A stretch of 64,000 nt of DNA from Corticimicrobacter populi (lineage in GTDB: Bacteria > Pseudomonadota > Gammaproteobacteria > Burkholderiales > Burkholderiaceae_B). The stretch is from NCBI RefSeq assembly GCF_003123725.1, contig NZ_QETA01000005.1:207486-271485 (forward strand). Direction: 5' to 3'. The notes beneath the pieces were generated by a model. The model ran no database searches, had not been told where the DNA came from, and saw nothing but the letters and a program-made list of their open reading frames with translations. Of this stretch, positions 24,451-34,351 are shown in pieces; the first letter of the stretch is position 1; each line of letters begins with the position of its first letter. A program made the translations under genes and the position numbers.

Positions 24451-25682
24451 TCTATTTTCGCCGCAATGTCTGGCCGCTCCTGCCGCTGGGCTTTGCCAGC
24501 GGGCTGCCGCTGGCCCTGACTGGCGGTACGTTGCAGGCGTGGGCCACGGTCGAAAATGTTTCCCTGCAGGAAATCGGTTTCCTGACCCTGATCGGCTCGG
24601 CCTATACCCTCAAGTTCCTGTGGGCACCTCTACTGGACCGCTATCGCCTGCCCTGGCTGGGGCGGCGGCGTGGCTGGATTTTCATGAGCCAGTTGCTGCT
24701 GATCGCCGGTCTGATGCTGATGGGCATGCTGTCGCCGGCCTCGTCGCTGTGGCCCCTGGCCTTGCTGGCCACGGTGGTTGTCTTCGTATCGGCGACCCAG
24801 GACATTGCCTACGATGCCTATCGCGTCGATATTCTCAAGAAAGAAGAGCGAGGAGCGGGTGCGGCCCTGTCCGTGATGGGCTATCGGCTCGGCATGCTGG
24901 CCTCGGGCGGGCTTGCGCTGGTGCTGGCGGATCGCTGGCTGGGCTGGAACAACACCTATTTCCTGATGGGCGGACTGATGCTGATTGGTGCCCTGGCGGC
25001 GCTGGTGGCACCCGAGCCGGAGCGGGTCGAGTCCGCGCCCCGGACGCTGCGGGCGGCGGTGATTGAACCGTTTCGCGAGTTCTTCAGCCGCCGCGAGGCC
25101 TGGGCATTGCTATTGCTGATCGTGCTCTACAAGCTGGGTGACGCCTTTGCCGGCGCACTGTCGACCACCTTCCTGATTCGTGGTGGCGGCTATGGTCCGG
25201 CGGAAGTGGGCATGGTCAACAAGGTCCTGGGCCTGGCAGCCACCATCGTGGGTGCCTTGGCGGGAGGGGCGCTGATGGCGCGCCTGCGGCTGTATCGCGC
25301 GCTGATGCTGTTCGGTATTCTGCAGGCCCTGTCCAATCTGGGTTATTGGGTCGTGGCCGTGGCACCCAAGAATATCTGGATCATGGGCGCGGCGGTGGGT
25401 TTCGAGAACCTGTGCGGTGGGCTGGGAACAGCGGCGTTCGTGGCGTTGTGCCTGGGGCTGTGTGATGCCCGCTTCGCAGCCACGCAGTTTGCGCTGTTGT
25501 CGGCGCTGTCGGCGGTGGGCCGTACCTATCTGGCGGGCCCTCTGACGCCGGTGCTTGTAGGATGGTGGGGCTGGCCGGGATTTTTCCTGGCGACCGTGCT
25601 GATCTCCGTGCCGGGCCTGGCGCTGCTGTACCGGCGGCGCCAGGATATCGACAGGATTGATCAGGCCGCTGCAGCTGGCTGA
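24447..25682 (+). CDS. ampG: AmpG-family muropeptide permease
   Basis: AmpG imports anhydromuropeptides released from the cell wall so that they can be recycled; in many bacteria it is needed for beta-lactamase induction. The 411-residue product is an MFS protein with 12 predicted helices and AmpG-type motifs (FASGLPLALTGGTLQAW, GSAYTLKFLWAPLLDRY, TQDIAYDAYRVD). The start is GTG at 24447, overlapping the metW stop. With metX and metW it forms a translationally coupled set, an order seen in related betaproteobacteria. Its 3' end overlaps the convergent universal stress gene by 22 bases. Confidence 0.88.
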   Translation: MIYFRRNVWPLLPLGFASGLPLALTGGTLQAWATVENVSLQEIGFLTLIGSAYTLKFLWAPLLDRYRLPWLGRRRGWIFMSQLLLIAGLMLMGMLSPASSLWPLALLATVVVFVSATQDIAYDAYRVDILKKEERGAGAALSVMGYRLGMLASGGLALVLADRWLGWNNTYFLMGGLMLIGALAALVAPEPERVESAPRTLRAAVIEPFREFFSRREAWALLLLIVLYKLGDAFAGALSTTFLIRGGGYGPAEVGMVNKVLGLAATIVGALAGGALMARLRLYRALMLFGILQALSNLGYWVVAVAPKNIWIMGAAVGFENLCGGLGTAAFVALCLGLCDARFAATQFALLSALSAVGRTYLAGPLTPVLVGWWGWPGFFLATVLISVPGLALLYRRRQDIDRIDQAAAAG

Positions 25683-26539
25683 CGTACCACCAGTACGTCG
25701 CAGGGCAACGACTCGAGCAGGCTGTCGGCCACGCTGCCGATCGACGTGCGCAGAATGCCGGTCAGGCCGTGCGTGCCGGCAATGACCAGCTCGGTATCAT
25801 CATCATCGAATGCGCGGGCCGACAGCAGTGTTTCCGGCTGGCCATATTCAACTTCTACCTTGTTGCCGGCCTCGGTGCCGGGCAGGCTGGCGACGAAGGC
25901 CTGGGCCTGCTCCTGCGCTGCCTTGCGAAAGCCTTCGACCTGTTGCGCATGCGTTTCGCCGGTGCTGCTGGCGGGCGCATTGAAGGCATGGAACAGTGTG
26001 ATATCGACGCCGGGCAGCCAGGGACGTGCTGCAGACAGTGCGTGGCGTGAGCCATCGGAGAAATCCGTGGCCAGCAGTGCATTGCGGTAGGCTCCATGTG
26101 GCTTGTTGCGCACGACCAGCACGGGGATGGTGGCGGTGCGAACCAGTTTTTCCACTGTGGTGCCCAGAATCAGCCGGCCCAGGGTTTCATCGCGGGCAAT
26201 CCCGGTGACGATCAGGCCGCAGCCGTGGCTCTGTGCCGTTTCGATGATGGATTCGACGGCCTTGCCGGCCTTGACGACGACTTCCAGGTCGATTTTCGTG
26301 CCGGCCAGATCCTTGCGAAGTCGGCGGGTGGCGACCTCCTGGTGATTGGCGTTGACGCGCCGCCATGAGGGAATGGTCAGTTGTGCCAGGGCGCTGGGTT
26401 CCTGGACGTGCAGGACGACCAGACGGGCACCCCGCTGTCCGGCCAGTTGCACGGCGCGATCCAGGGCGCGGTCGCAACGGGCGCTCAGGTCGGTTGCCAG
26501 GAGAATGGAGGGAATGGCCTGTGTGGACGTGGACGACAT
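25661..26539 (-). CDS. Tandem-domain universal stress protein
   Basis: The 292-residue cytoplasmic protein has two UspA domains (about 8-140 and 150-290). Each shows the Rossmann-like start (ILLATDLSARCDRAL; ALLATDFSDGSRHAL) and the ATP-binding G-2x-G-9x-G(S/T) pattern: GIARDETLGRLILGTTVEKL in the first, GTHGLTGILRTSIGSVADSL in the second. The ATG at 26539 has GGAGAA upstream; a TTG ten codons earlier is less likely. It follows the P-type ATPase gene by 19 bases, so the two may be expressed together. Confidence 0.9.
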   Translation of the reverse strand: MSSTSTQAIPSILLATDLSARCDRALDRAVQLAGQRGARLVVLHVQEPSALAQLTIPSWRRVNANHQEVATRRLRKDLAGTKIDLEVVVKAGKAVESIIETAQSHGCGLIVTGIARDETLGRLILGTTVEKLVRTATIPVLVVRNKPHGAYRNALLATDFSDGSRHALSAARPWLPGVDITLFHAFNAPASSTGETHAQQVEGFRKAAQEQAQAFVASLPGTEAGNKVEVEYGQPETLLSARAFDDDDTELVIAGTHGLTGILRTSIGSVADSLLESLPCDVLVVRQPAAAA

Positions 26540-26558
26540 TGAAGTTCTCCGTATGGAT

Positions 26559-29333
26559 TCAGGAAGCAAAGCGTGAGGCGATTTTTTTCTCCGCCTCCAG
26601 GATCAGGAACAGGACGAGTGCAACCATCATAATCGCGAACCAGTCGGCAAGCGACAGCGGCACGGTCTGGAATGCGGTGTTCATCCAGGGCAGGTAGGTG
26701 AACGCGGCCTGCAGCAGCGTGATGGCCAGCAGCGCGGCCAGCGTGGCCCGGGTGCCGAGCAGTTGTCGCCAGTCGAGATGCGGTTGATGCAGGCCACGTA
26801 CCGAAAACAGGTAGGCGATTTCCATGCCGACGATCACGTTGACGACCAGTGTGCGCCAGTGTTCGGTGGTATAGCCGTGATGGTCGGCATAGGCGGTCAT
26901 GGCCAGGCCACCCATCAGGAAAAAGACAGAGACCAGGATGATGCGCCAGATCAGCGGCCGTGACAGCAGCGGCGCATTGGCCGGGCGCGGCGGGCGTCGC
27001 ATGACGTCGGGGGCCGAAGGCTCGAAGGCCAGCACCAGGCCGAGCGTTGCCGTGGTGGCGAGGTTGATCCACAGGATCTGCGCCGGGGTCATGGGCAGGG
27101 TGTAGCCAAGCAGCAATGCCAGGATCAGGAACAGGACCTCGCCGCCGTTGGTGGGCAGTGTCCAGGCAATCACCTTGCGGATATTGTCGTAGACCGTACG
27201 TCCTTCATGGACGGCGGCAGCGATCGAGGCAAAATTGTCGTCCGCCAGCACGATGCGAGAAGCCTCCTTGGCGGCCTCCGTGCCTTTGTTGCCCATGGCG
27301 ACACCGACGTCGGCCTGCTTGAGTGCGGGCGCATCATTGACGCCGTCGCCGGTCATGGCGACCACGGCACCCTGCGACTGCAAGGCCCGGACGATACGCA
27401 GCTTGTGTTCGGGGCTGGTGCGCGCAAAAACCGTCGTGGCCATGGCGCGTGCGGGCAGTTCGGCGTCGGCGATGCCGTCGAGGTCGGCTCCCGTCAGCAC
27501 GGTGGGCTGTGCTCCCAGCCCAAGCTGGCGTGCGATGGCGGCAGCCGTGAGGGCGTGGTCGCCGGTAATCATCTTGACGCGGATGCCCGCAGTGGTGCAT
27601 TCGGCGATGGCACGTATTGCCTCGGGGCGCGGCGGGTCGATCAGGCTGGCCAGGCCGAGAAAGGTCAGGGTGTCGCCCGGATGTTCGCTGGTGAAATGAT
27701 CTTTGGCAGGATTGGCGGCCCGTACTGCAAAGCCGAGCACGCGCTCTCCCTGGTCGGCGGCAGCCGTGATGGCTGCCAGCCAGGCATCGGTGTCCAGTGG
27801 GGCCAGCGTGCCATCATGGGCCATCTGTTGCACGCAGCATTGCAGCAGTTGCTCCGGGGCTCCCTTGACGTAGACGAAGCGTTGGCCGTCCGGCAGGTGC
27901 CAGTGTGGTGCCAGGTCGGGGCGCATGATGTGCAAGGATGCCATTATGCGCTTTTCCGGATTGAAGGGAATCTGGTCCTGTTCGGGCCAGGCATTGCGCA
28001 GCGTGTCCGGATCGATACCGGCCTTCAGGGAGGCTGCCAGCAGGGCACCTTCCATGGGGTCGCCCTCGACCTGCCATTCTCCTTGCCGGCAACGCAGGCG
28101 AGCCGTGTTGCAGAGGGTGGCGGCGTGCAGCAGGTGTCGCATGCCGGCCGGCCAGCCGCCTGACGCTTCGCTGGTGTGGGCCATGGCAGTTCCTGGCTGG
28201 CCACAGCAGTCTTCGCGCAATTGGCCCGTCGGTGCGTAGCCACTGCCCTCTACATGATAGAGCCGGTCGCACATCTGCAGGCGGCGCACGGTCATTTCGT
28301 TGCAGGTCAGGGTGCCGGTCTTGTCGGAGCAAATGATGGACGTGGCACCGAGGATCTCGACAGCCGGCAGGTTGCGGACGATGGCGTTGCGCGTGGCCAT
28401 GCGCCGTACGCCGATTGCCAGCGTAATGGTCATCACCGCAGGCAGGCCTTCGGGCACGATCGATGCTGCCAGGCTGACCACGGCCAGCAGGGCATCGGAC
28501 CAGGCATATTCGCGCACGAACACGGCAAACAGCATCAGGACCAGCCCGCCACCCAGCACCAGTCCGGTAAACCGCTGGCTGAAGCGATTCACCTGTCTCA
28601 ACAGTGGCGTCTGCAGCATGTCGACCGAGGCCAGCAGGCTGTTGATGCGGCCGATTTCGGTGGCCTGTCCCGTGGCAGTGACCATGCCGCGGGCCTGGCC
28701 TGCCAGCACCAGCGAACCGGAATGCGCCATGCAGGTACGATCGCCGGGCAGACAGTCGAGGGGGGCTGCGGCCGTGTTCTTTTCGCTGGCGAGGGATTCG
28801 CCGGTCAGGATGGATTCGTCGATGAGCAGGTGGCGTGCCTGCAGCAGACGCATGTCGGCAGGCACGCGGTCGCCGGCCTCGAGCAGGACGATGTCGCCGG
28901 GCACCAGATCGGCTGCGGGTACGGTCAGTATGGAGCCTGCCCGCAGAACCTGGGCATGCGGGGCGAGCATGTCGCGCAGAGCATGGAGTGCCTGCTCGGC
29001 CCGTCCTTCCTGCAGGAAACCGACGATGGCGTTGACGACCAGCACGGCCAGGATCACGCCGGTATCGATCCAGTGTTGAAGGAACGCCGTGACCAGCGCA
29101 GCGGCCAGCATCAGGTAGATGATGCTGTTCTGGAACTGAGCCAGCAGCCTGCGCCAGGCAGGTCGCCTGCTTGTTGCGGGCAGCGTGTTCGGGCCGAAGC
29201 GCTGCAGGCGCTGTGCCGCTTCTTTTTGTGACAGCCCCAGGGGGGCGCTGTCCAGCAAGGAGCAGACGGTGTCGGGGTCTAGATGATGCCAGTCAGATGG
29301 GGGTGTGCTGGAGTCGGATACTGCTGCTTTCAA
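26559..29333 (-). CDS. P-type cation-transporting ATPase (type II)
   Basis: The 924-residue protein is a PMA1/SERCA-like type II ATPase that pumps a cation out of the cytoplasm. It has an N-terminal cation-ATPase domain, the actuator with TGES, PEGLPA in helix M4, the phosphorylation site DKTGTLT, the nucleotide domain, TGDHALTA, and the hinge GDGVNDAPALKQADVGVAMG. A C-terminal six-helix domain completes it. PEGLP is typical of Ca2+, Na+ or related pumps; the ion is unknown. The start is TTG at 29333 with GAGGAG eight bases upstream. A hairpin in the leader covers part of this ribosome site (see 29345-29364). Confidence 0.93.
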   Translation of the reverse strand: MKAAVSDSSTPPSDWHHLDPDTVCSLLDSAPLGLSQKEAAQRLQRFGPNTLPATSRRPAWRRLLAQFQNSIIYLMLAAALVTAFLQHWIDTGVILAVLVVNAIVGFLQEGRAEQALHALRDMLAPHAQVLRAGSILTVPAADLVPGDIVLLEAGDRVPADMRLLQARHLLIDESILTGESLASEKNTAAAPLDCLPGDRTCMAHSGSLVLAGQARGMVTATGQATEIGRINSLLASVDMLQTPLLRQVNRFSQRFTGLVLGGGLVLMLFAVFVREYAWSDALLAVVSLAASIVPEGLPAVMTITLAIGVRRMATRNAIVRNLPAVEILGATSIICSDKTGTLTCNEMTVRRLQMCDRLYHVEGSGYAPTGQLREDCCGQPGTAMAHTSEASGGWPAGMRHLLHAATLCNTARLRCRQGEWQVEGDPMEGALLAASLKAGIDPDTLRNAWPEQDQIPFNPEKRIMASLHIMRPDLAPHWHLPDGQRFVYVKGAPEQLLQCCVQQMAHDGTLAPLDTDAWLAAITAAADQGERVLGFAVRAANPAKDHFTSEHPGDTLTFLGLASLIDPPRPEAIRAIAECTTAGIRVKMITGDHALTAAAIARQLGLGAQPTVLTGADLDGIADAELPARAMATTVFARTSPEHKLRIVRALQSQGAVVAMTGDGVNDAPALKQADVGVAMGNKGTEAAKEASRIVLADDNFASIAAAVHEGRTVYDNIRKVIAWTLPTNGGEVLFLILALLLGYTLPMTPAQILWINLATTATLGLVLAFEPSAPDVMRRPPRPANAPLLSRPLIWRIILVSVFFLMGGLAMTAYADHHGYTTEHWRTLVVNVIVGMEIAYLFSVRGLHQPHLDWRQLLGTRATLAALLAITLLQAAFTYLPWMNTAFQTVPLSLADWFAIMMVALVLFLILEAEKKIASRFAS

Positions 29334-29344
29334 ACGGCTTGCTC

Positions 29345-29364
29345 CTCAAAACGGGGGCTTTGAG
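29345..29364 (-). promoter_or_regulatory. hairpin covering the ATPase ribosome site
   Basis: CTCAAA (29364-29359 on the minus strand) pairs with TTTGAG (29350-29345), whose last bases belong to the GAGGAG ribosome site of the P-type ATPase. The stem is six base pairs with an eight-base GC-rich loop. It could limit initiation at the TTG start. Confidence 0.4.
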
Positions 29365-29429
29365 TGGATTGGGCTGTCCGCAAGCTTACATTATCCTGAC
29401 TCCGAGTGGGGATTTATGCCCGAGAAAGA

Positions 29430-30773
29430 TTACACGATACCCTGGGCCAGCATGGAATCCGCAACCTTCACGAAGCCGGCGATATTGGCACCGTTGAGAT
29501 AGTTGACCGTGCCATCGGGTTGGCTGCCGTAGCGCAGGCATGACTCATGGATGCTGTGCATGATGCCGCGCAGGCGCTGGTCGACTTCATCGCGTGCCCA
29601 GGACAGGCGGATGGCGTTCTGGCTCATTTCAAGGCCGGATACGGCCACGCCGCCGGCATTGCTGGCTTTTCCGGGAGCGTACAGCACGCCGGCGTGGATG
29701 AAGGCTTCGGCCGCTTCCAGGGTGGAGGGCATATTGGCACCTTCGGCCACGCACTGGACACCGTTGGCGATCAGGGTGCGCGCGTCGTCGAGATCCAGCT
29801 CGTTCTGGGTTGCGCAGGGCAGTGCGATATCGACCGGGACATGCCAGGGCCGCTTGCCCGCTTCGTAGCGCAAGCCATGTTCGCGTGCATAGTCTTCGAT
29901 GCGGCCTCGCGTCTCGTTTTTCACGTGCATCAGGGCTGCCAGCTTTTCGGGGGTGAAACCGGCTTCGTCGACGACGGTACCGGCCGAGTCGGATGCGGTC
30001 ACGACGATTGCACCCAGTTCCAGCGCTTTTTCGATGGCGTATTGAGCGACGTTGCCCGAACCGGAAACGGAGACGCGCTTGCCTTCAAGGCTCTGGCCGT
30101 TGCGTGCCAGCATTTCGCGCACGAAATAGACCGTGCCGTAGCCGGTGGCTTCGGGGCGGATGAGACTGCCACCGAAGGCCGGGTCCTTGCCGGTGAATAC
30201 GCTGGCAGCGGAATTGGAAAGTTTCTTGTACATGCCGGCCATGAAGCCGACCTCACGGCCGCCGACGCCGATATCGCCCGCAGGTACATCGGTATCCGGG
30301 CCGAGGTGGCGGAACAGTTCAGTGGCGAGTGCCTGGCAAAAGCGCATGACTTCGGCATCCGACTTGCCCTTGGGATCGAAGTCGGAACCGCCCTTGCCGC
30401 CGCCCATCGGCAACGTGGTCAGGGCATTCTTGAAAGTCTGCTCGAAAGCGAGGAACTTGAGGATGGACAGGTTGACCGAAGGGTGAAAGCGCATGCCGCC
30501 CTTGAAGGGACCGATGGCCGAGCTGTGCTGGATGCGGAAGGCGCGATTGACGCGGGCCTGGCCCTTGTCATCAACCCAGGAGACGCGGAACTGGATGACG
30601 CGTTCGGGTTCTACCAGTCTTTCGAGCAGCGCATGGCGGGCATAACGCGGATTGGCCTGGATGAACGGCCACAGGCTGCCGACGACCTCGCGTACGGCCT
30701 GCAGGAATTCCGGTTGATGGGGGTCCCGCGCGGCAACATATTGCAGGAATCCGTCCAGCGTCTGCTCGTTCAA
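29430..30773 (-). CDS. gdhA: NADP-specific glutamate dehydrogenase
   Basis: GdhA assimilates ammonium by reductive amination of 2-oxoglutarate with NADPH. The 447-residue product matches the length of the E. coli enzyme. It shows the substrate motif GGMRFHPSVNLSILKFL, the catalytic Lys in PMGGGKGGSDFDPKGKSD, PAGDIGVGGREVGFM, and the Rossmann motif GSGNVAQY. The open frame extends 24 codons further to a GTG at 30845, but that stretch runs through a tandem repeat of operator-like sequences; TTG at 30773 has GGAG upstream and gives a family-like N-terminus (NEQTLDGFLQYVAARDP). Three NtrC-like dyads lie 36-84 bases before the start. Confidence 0.95.
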   Translation of the reverse strand: MNEQTLDGFLQYVAARDPHQPEFLQAVREVVGSLWPFIQANPRYARHALLERLVEPERVIQFRVSWVDDKGQARVNRAFRIQHSSAIGPFKGGMRFHPSVNLSILKFLAFEQTFKNALTTLPMGGGKGGSDFDPKGKSDAEVMRFCQALATELFRHLGPDTDVPAGDIGVGGREVGFMAGMYKKLSNSAASVFTGKDPAFGGSLIRPEATGYGTVYFVREMLARNGQSLEGKRVSVSGSGNVAQYAIEKALELGAIVVTASDSAGTVVDEAGFTPEKLAALMHVKNETRGRIEDYAREHGLRYEAGKRPWHVPVDIALPCATQNELDLDDARTLIANGVQCVAEGANMPSTLEAAEAFIHAGVLYAPGKASNAGGVAVSGLEMSQNAIRLSWARDEVDQRLRGIMHSIHESCLRYGSQPDGTVNYLNGANIAGFVKVADSMLAQGIV

Positions 30774-30808
30774 AATCTTCTCCAGTATCTGACAGCGATT
30801 GCGTGATT

Positions 30809-30857
30809 TGCACCTGTGCGGTGCGGCACCTTGATGGTGCGGCACATCATTGGTGCA
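30809..30857 (-). promoter_or_regulatory. three tandem NtrC-like dyads upstream of gdhA
   Basis: Three inverted repeats follow each other with a 16-base period: TGCACC-N5-GGTGCG (30809-30825), GGCACC-N5-GGTGCG (30825-30841) and GGCACA-N5-GGTGCA (30841-30857). The NtrC (GlnG) consensus is TGCACC-N5-GGTGCA. Mismatches are one, two and two. A -10-like TAGAAT on the minus strand lies right next to the array (30866-30861), so a protein bound here would sit on the first transcribed bases of gdhA and most likely repress it. Confidence 0.65.
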
Positions 30858-31015
30858 AAAATTCTACGAGCAAAATGCCTGTCGTGATCTGGATGACCGT
30901 TCAATATAAATTTGGGGACATATTGAAATCCCTGTAGATGTTGGGTTTGTTAATGGGGACGCAAGGGAGTGAATGACTGGAATAGTCGTGCGACGCTTCC
31001 TCTCCGTCCCTATTT
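30858..31015. other. gdhA-xthA intergenic region
   Basis: AT-rich gap between the xthA stop and the gdhA operator array. It holds the likely gdhA promoter (TAGAAT at 30861-30866, weak -35) and a small dyad TTCAATAT...ATATTGAA (30900-30928). No terminator with a clear T-run was found for xthA. Confidence 0.4.
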
Positions 31016-31819
31016 TCAGGCGCTGAAACCGTGCCAATCGTAATCAATGATCAATGGTGCATGGTCGGAAAACCGCTCATCCTTGTAGATGGCGCAGTGC
31101 CGCGCCAGGGCAGCGATGCCTGGCGTGGCGATCTGGTAGTCGATGCGCCAGCCGACATTGTTTGCCCAGGCCTGGCCGCGGTTGCTCCACCAGGTATAGG
31201 CGGCGTCGGTCGCCTCGGGATGCAGGCTGCGGTAGACGTCCACGAAGCCTCGCTGGTCGAAGACGGTGCTCAGCCAGGCGCGCTCTTCGGGCAGGAATCC
31301 TGAGTTCTTGCGGTTGCCACGCCAGTTCTTGAGGTCGATTTCATGATGGGCGATATTCCAGTCACCGCAGATCACGAACTCGCGTCCGGTGTCGCGATGC
31401 TCGGTAGCCAGCGCATCCAGCCAGGGGCCGAAATGATCCAGGAAGCGGTACTTGGCCTGCTGCCGTTCGTCGCCGCTGGAGCCGGAGGGCAGATAGGCAC
31501 TGATCACCGACAGTCCCGGCCAGTCGGCGCGGATGATCCGCCCTTCGGTGTCGAACTCTTCGCAGCCCATGCCATCGAGCACCCGTTCGGCAGGCCGGCG
31601 CAGATAGAGGCCCACGCCGCTGTAGCCTTTTTTCTCGGCCGAAAAGAAATGGCCGGTGTAGTCCAGCGGGGTACGCATGTCATCGGTCAGGTCGGCATCC
31701 TGTGCCTTGAGCTCCTGCAGGCAGACGATGTCGGCCTGTTGCTGTGCCAGCCAGGGTTGCAGACCCTTGCGGAAAGCGGAGCGGATGCCATTGAGATTGA
31801 GCGAGATGATGCGTAGCAA
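31016..31819 (-). CDS. xthA: Exodeoxyribonuclease III
   Basis: XthA is a 3'-5' exonuclease and apurinic/apyrimidinic endonuclease of base-excision repair. The 267-residue product has the family landmarks: LNLNGIRSA, CLQELKAQDADL with the metal-binding Glu, VISAYLPSG, ICGDWNIAH with catalytic Asp-Asn, YTWWSNRGQAWANNVGWRIDY, and the closing SDHAPL with the catalytic His. The only fitting start is TTG at 31819 with AGGAG seven bases upstream. It follows the katA terminator. Confidence 0.93.
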   Translation of the reverse strand: MLRIISLNLNGIRSAFRKGLQPWLAQQQADIVCLQELKAQDADLTDDMRTPLDYTGHFFSAEKKGYSGVGLYLRRPAERVLDGMGCEEFDTEGRIIRADWPGLSVISAYLPSGSSGDERQQAKYRFLDHFGPWLDALATEHRDTGREFVICGDWNIAHHEIDLKNWRGNRKNSGFLPEERAWLSTVFDQRGFVDVYRSLHPEATDAAYTWWSNRGQAWANNVGWRIDYQIATPGIAALARHCAIYKDERFSDHAPLIIDYDWHGFSA

Positions 31820-31852
31820 GAGGGACTCCTGTGGTATGGGATGGCCGTCATG

Positions 31853-31887
31853 AAAAGGGGCACCCGGCAGTTGCGGCCGGGTGCCCC
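31853..31887 (-). terminator. intrinsic terminator of katA
   Basis: An 11-base perfect GC-rich stem (GGGGCACCCGG / CCGGGTGCCCC) with a nine-base loop is followed on the minus strand by TTTTCA. It lies 22 bases after the catalase stop and upstream of xthA. Confidence 0.85.
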
Positions 31888-31908
31888 GCCTGTGGTCAGG
31901 AGTCGAGT

Positions 31909-33348
<1,440 letters not shown>

Positions 33349-33400
33349 GGCAACACTCCTTCAATAGGGTTGTGTGATGGTTACTCGCTATTCATAGAGA

Positions 33401-33429
33401 AGATTAATTGATCTTTGTTGATTGATCAA
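33401..33429 (-). promoter_or_regulatory. possible katA promoter
   Basis: On the minus strand TTGATC (33429-33424) and TAATCT (33406-33401) are 17 bases apart and 55-80 bases before katA. The same bases form a dyad TTGATC-N10-GATCAA (33408-33429), which might be an operator. The classical four-part OxyR pattern is not met. Confidence 0.45.
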
Positions 33430-33730
33430 ATTTATATATGTGATGATTTTGATTGTTTGAGGCTATAGGTTTTTTCAAGAGGATAGGGGATGAAATCCTT
33501 GCCAAAAGTGCACAGTCTTGTGCCCACCATACATGAAATCACCATGGTCTTCCATCCTGAAAGTCATGCAAACTCCTTTCGGATCAATGAATTGAATATG
33601 ATTTAAGGTTGCCGGCCTCACGTGTCGGCAAGTGCCTGACACTTCCTGTCTTGGCCCGTGACCATGGAAACTGCTTTAATGTCAGGAGCTCTGTTTGTCC
33701 TCATTTCTCGACTTCTTTGGAAAACCATCG
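33430..33730. other. AT-rich gap between katA and lemA
   Basis: No gene is visible. The half next to katA is AT-rich; the half next to lemA contains a hairpin GTGTC-GGCA-AG-TGCC-T-GACAC (33622-33642) with a nearly perfect nine-base stem. A CTATAG at 33463-33468 resembles an OxyR tetrad but stands alone. Promoters for lemA should be here. Confidence 0.5.
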
Positions 33731-34351
33731 ATGAAACGCTACTTGTCCCTTCTTGGTGCCTTGCTGTTTGCCTCGTTGCTGTCGGGCTGCGGCTACAACG
33801 CCATTCAGTCCGCAGACGAACAGGTCAAGGCTGCCTGGTCCAATGTGCTCAACCAGTATCAGCGGCGTGCCGACCTGGTGCCCAACCTGGTCAGCACCGT
33901 CAAGGGGTACGCCAGCCATGAACAGCAGGTCTTGACGCAAGTGACCGATGCACGTGCGCGGGTCGGTTCGATCAACATCACGGCTGATCAGCTCGACGAC
34001 CCCCAACAGATGCAGCGTTTCCAGCAGGCCCAGGGCGAACTGTCTTCGGCCCTGTCGCGCCTGCTGGTCGTGAGCGAAAACTACCCGCAGCTCAAGGCTG
34101 ATGGCCTGTTCCGGGATCTGATGACGCAGCTTGAGGGCACCGAGAACCGCATTGCCGTGGCACGCGAACGCTATGTCAAGGCGGTACAGGACTACAACGT
34201 GCTGGTGCGCAGCTTCCCCGAAGTGCTGACTGCCAAAGTGCTGGGGTATGCGCCCAAGGCCAACTTCAGTGTCGAGAACGAGGCGGCCATTTCGCAGGCC
34301 CCCAGCGTTGACTTCGGTGCGCCTGCGCAGGGCACGGCCGGGGCGCAGTAA
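33731..34351 (+). CDS. lemA: LemA-family lipoprotein
   Basis: The 206-residue product has a lipobox LLSGC (Cys about residue 20) followed by the LemA four-helix domain (QVKAAWSNVLNQYQRRADLVPNLV and YNVLVRSFPEVLTAKVLGY). LemA proteins are envelope proteins of unclear function that nearly always accompany TPM-domain proteins. The ATG at 33731 lies after GGAAA; a start 12 codons upstream would hide the lipobox deep in the chain. Its stop overlaps the next start (TAATG). Confidence 0.92.
   Translation: MKRYLSLLGALLFASLLSGCGYNAIQSADEQVKAAWSNVLNQYQRRADLVPNLVSTVKGYASHEQQVLTQVTDARARVGSINITADQLDDPQQMQRFQQAQGELSSALSRLLVVSENYPQLKADGLFRDLMTQLEGTENRIAVARERYVKAVQDYNVLVRSFPEVLTAKVLGYAPKANFSVENEAAISQAPSVDFGAPAQGTAGAQ

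Noticed and set aside
33361..33470. possible OxyR site at katA
   Set aside because: ATAG/CTAT tetrads are present, but spacing does not follow the four-part OxyR pattern.
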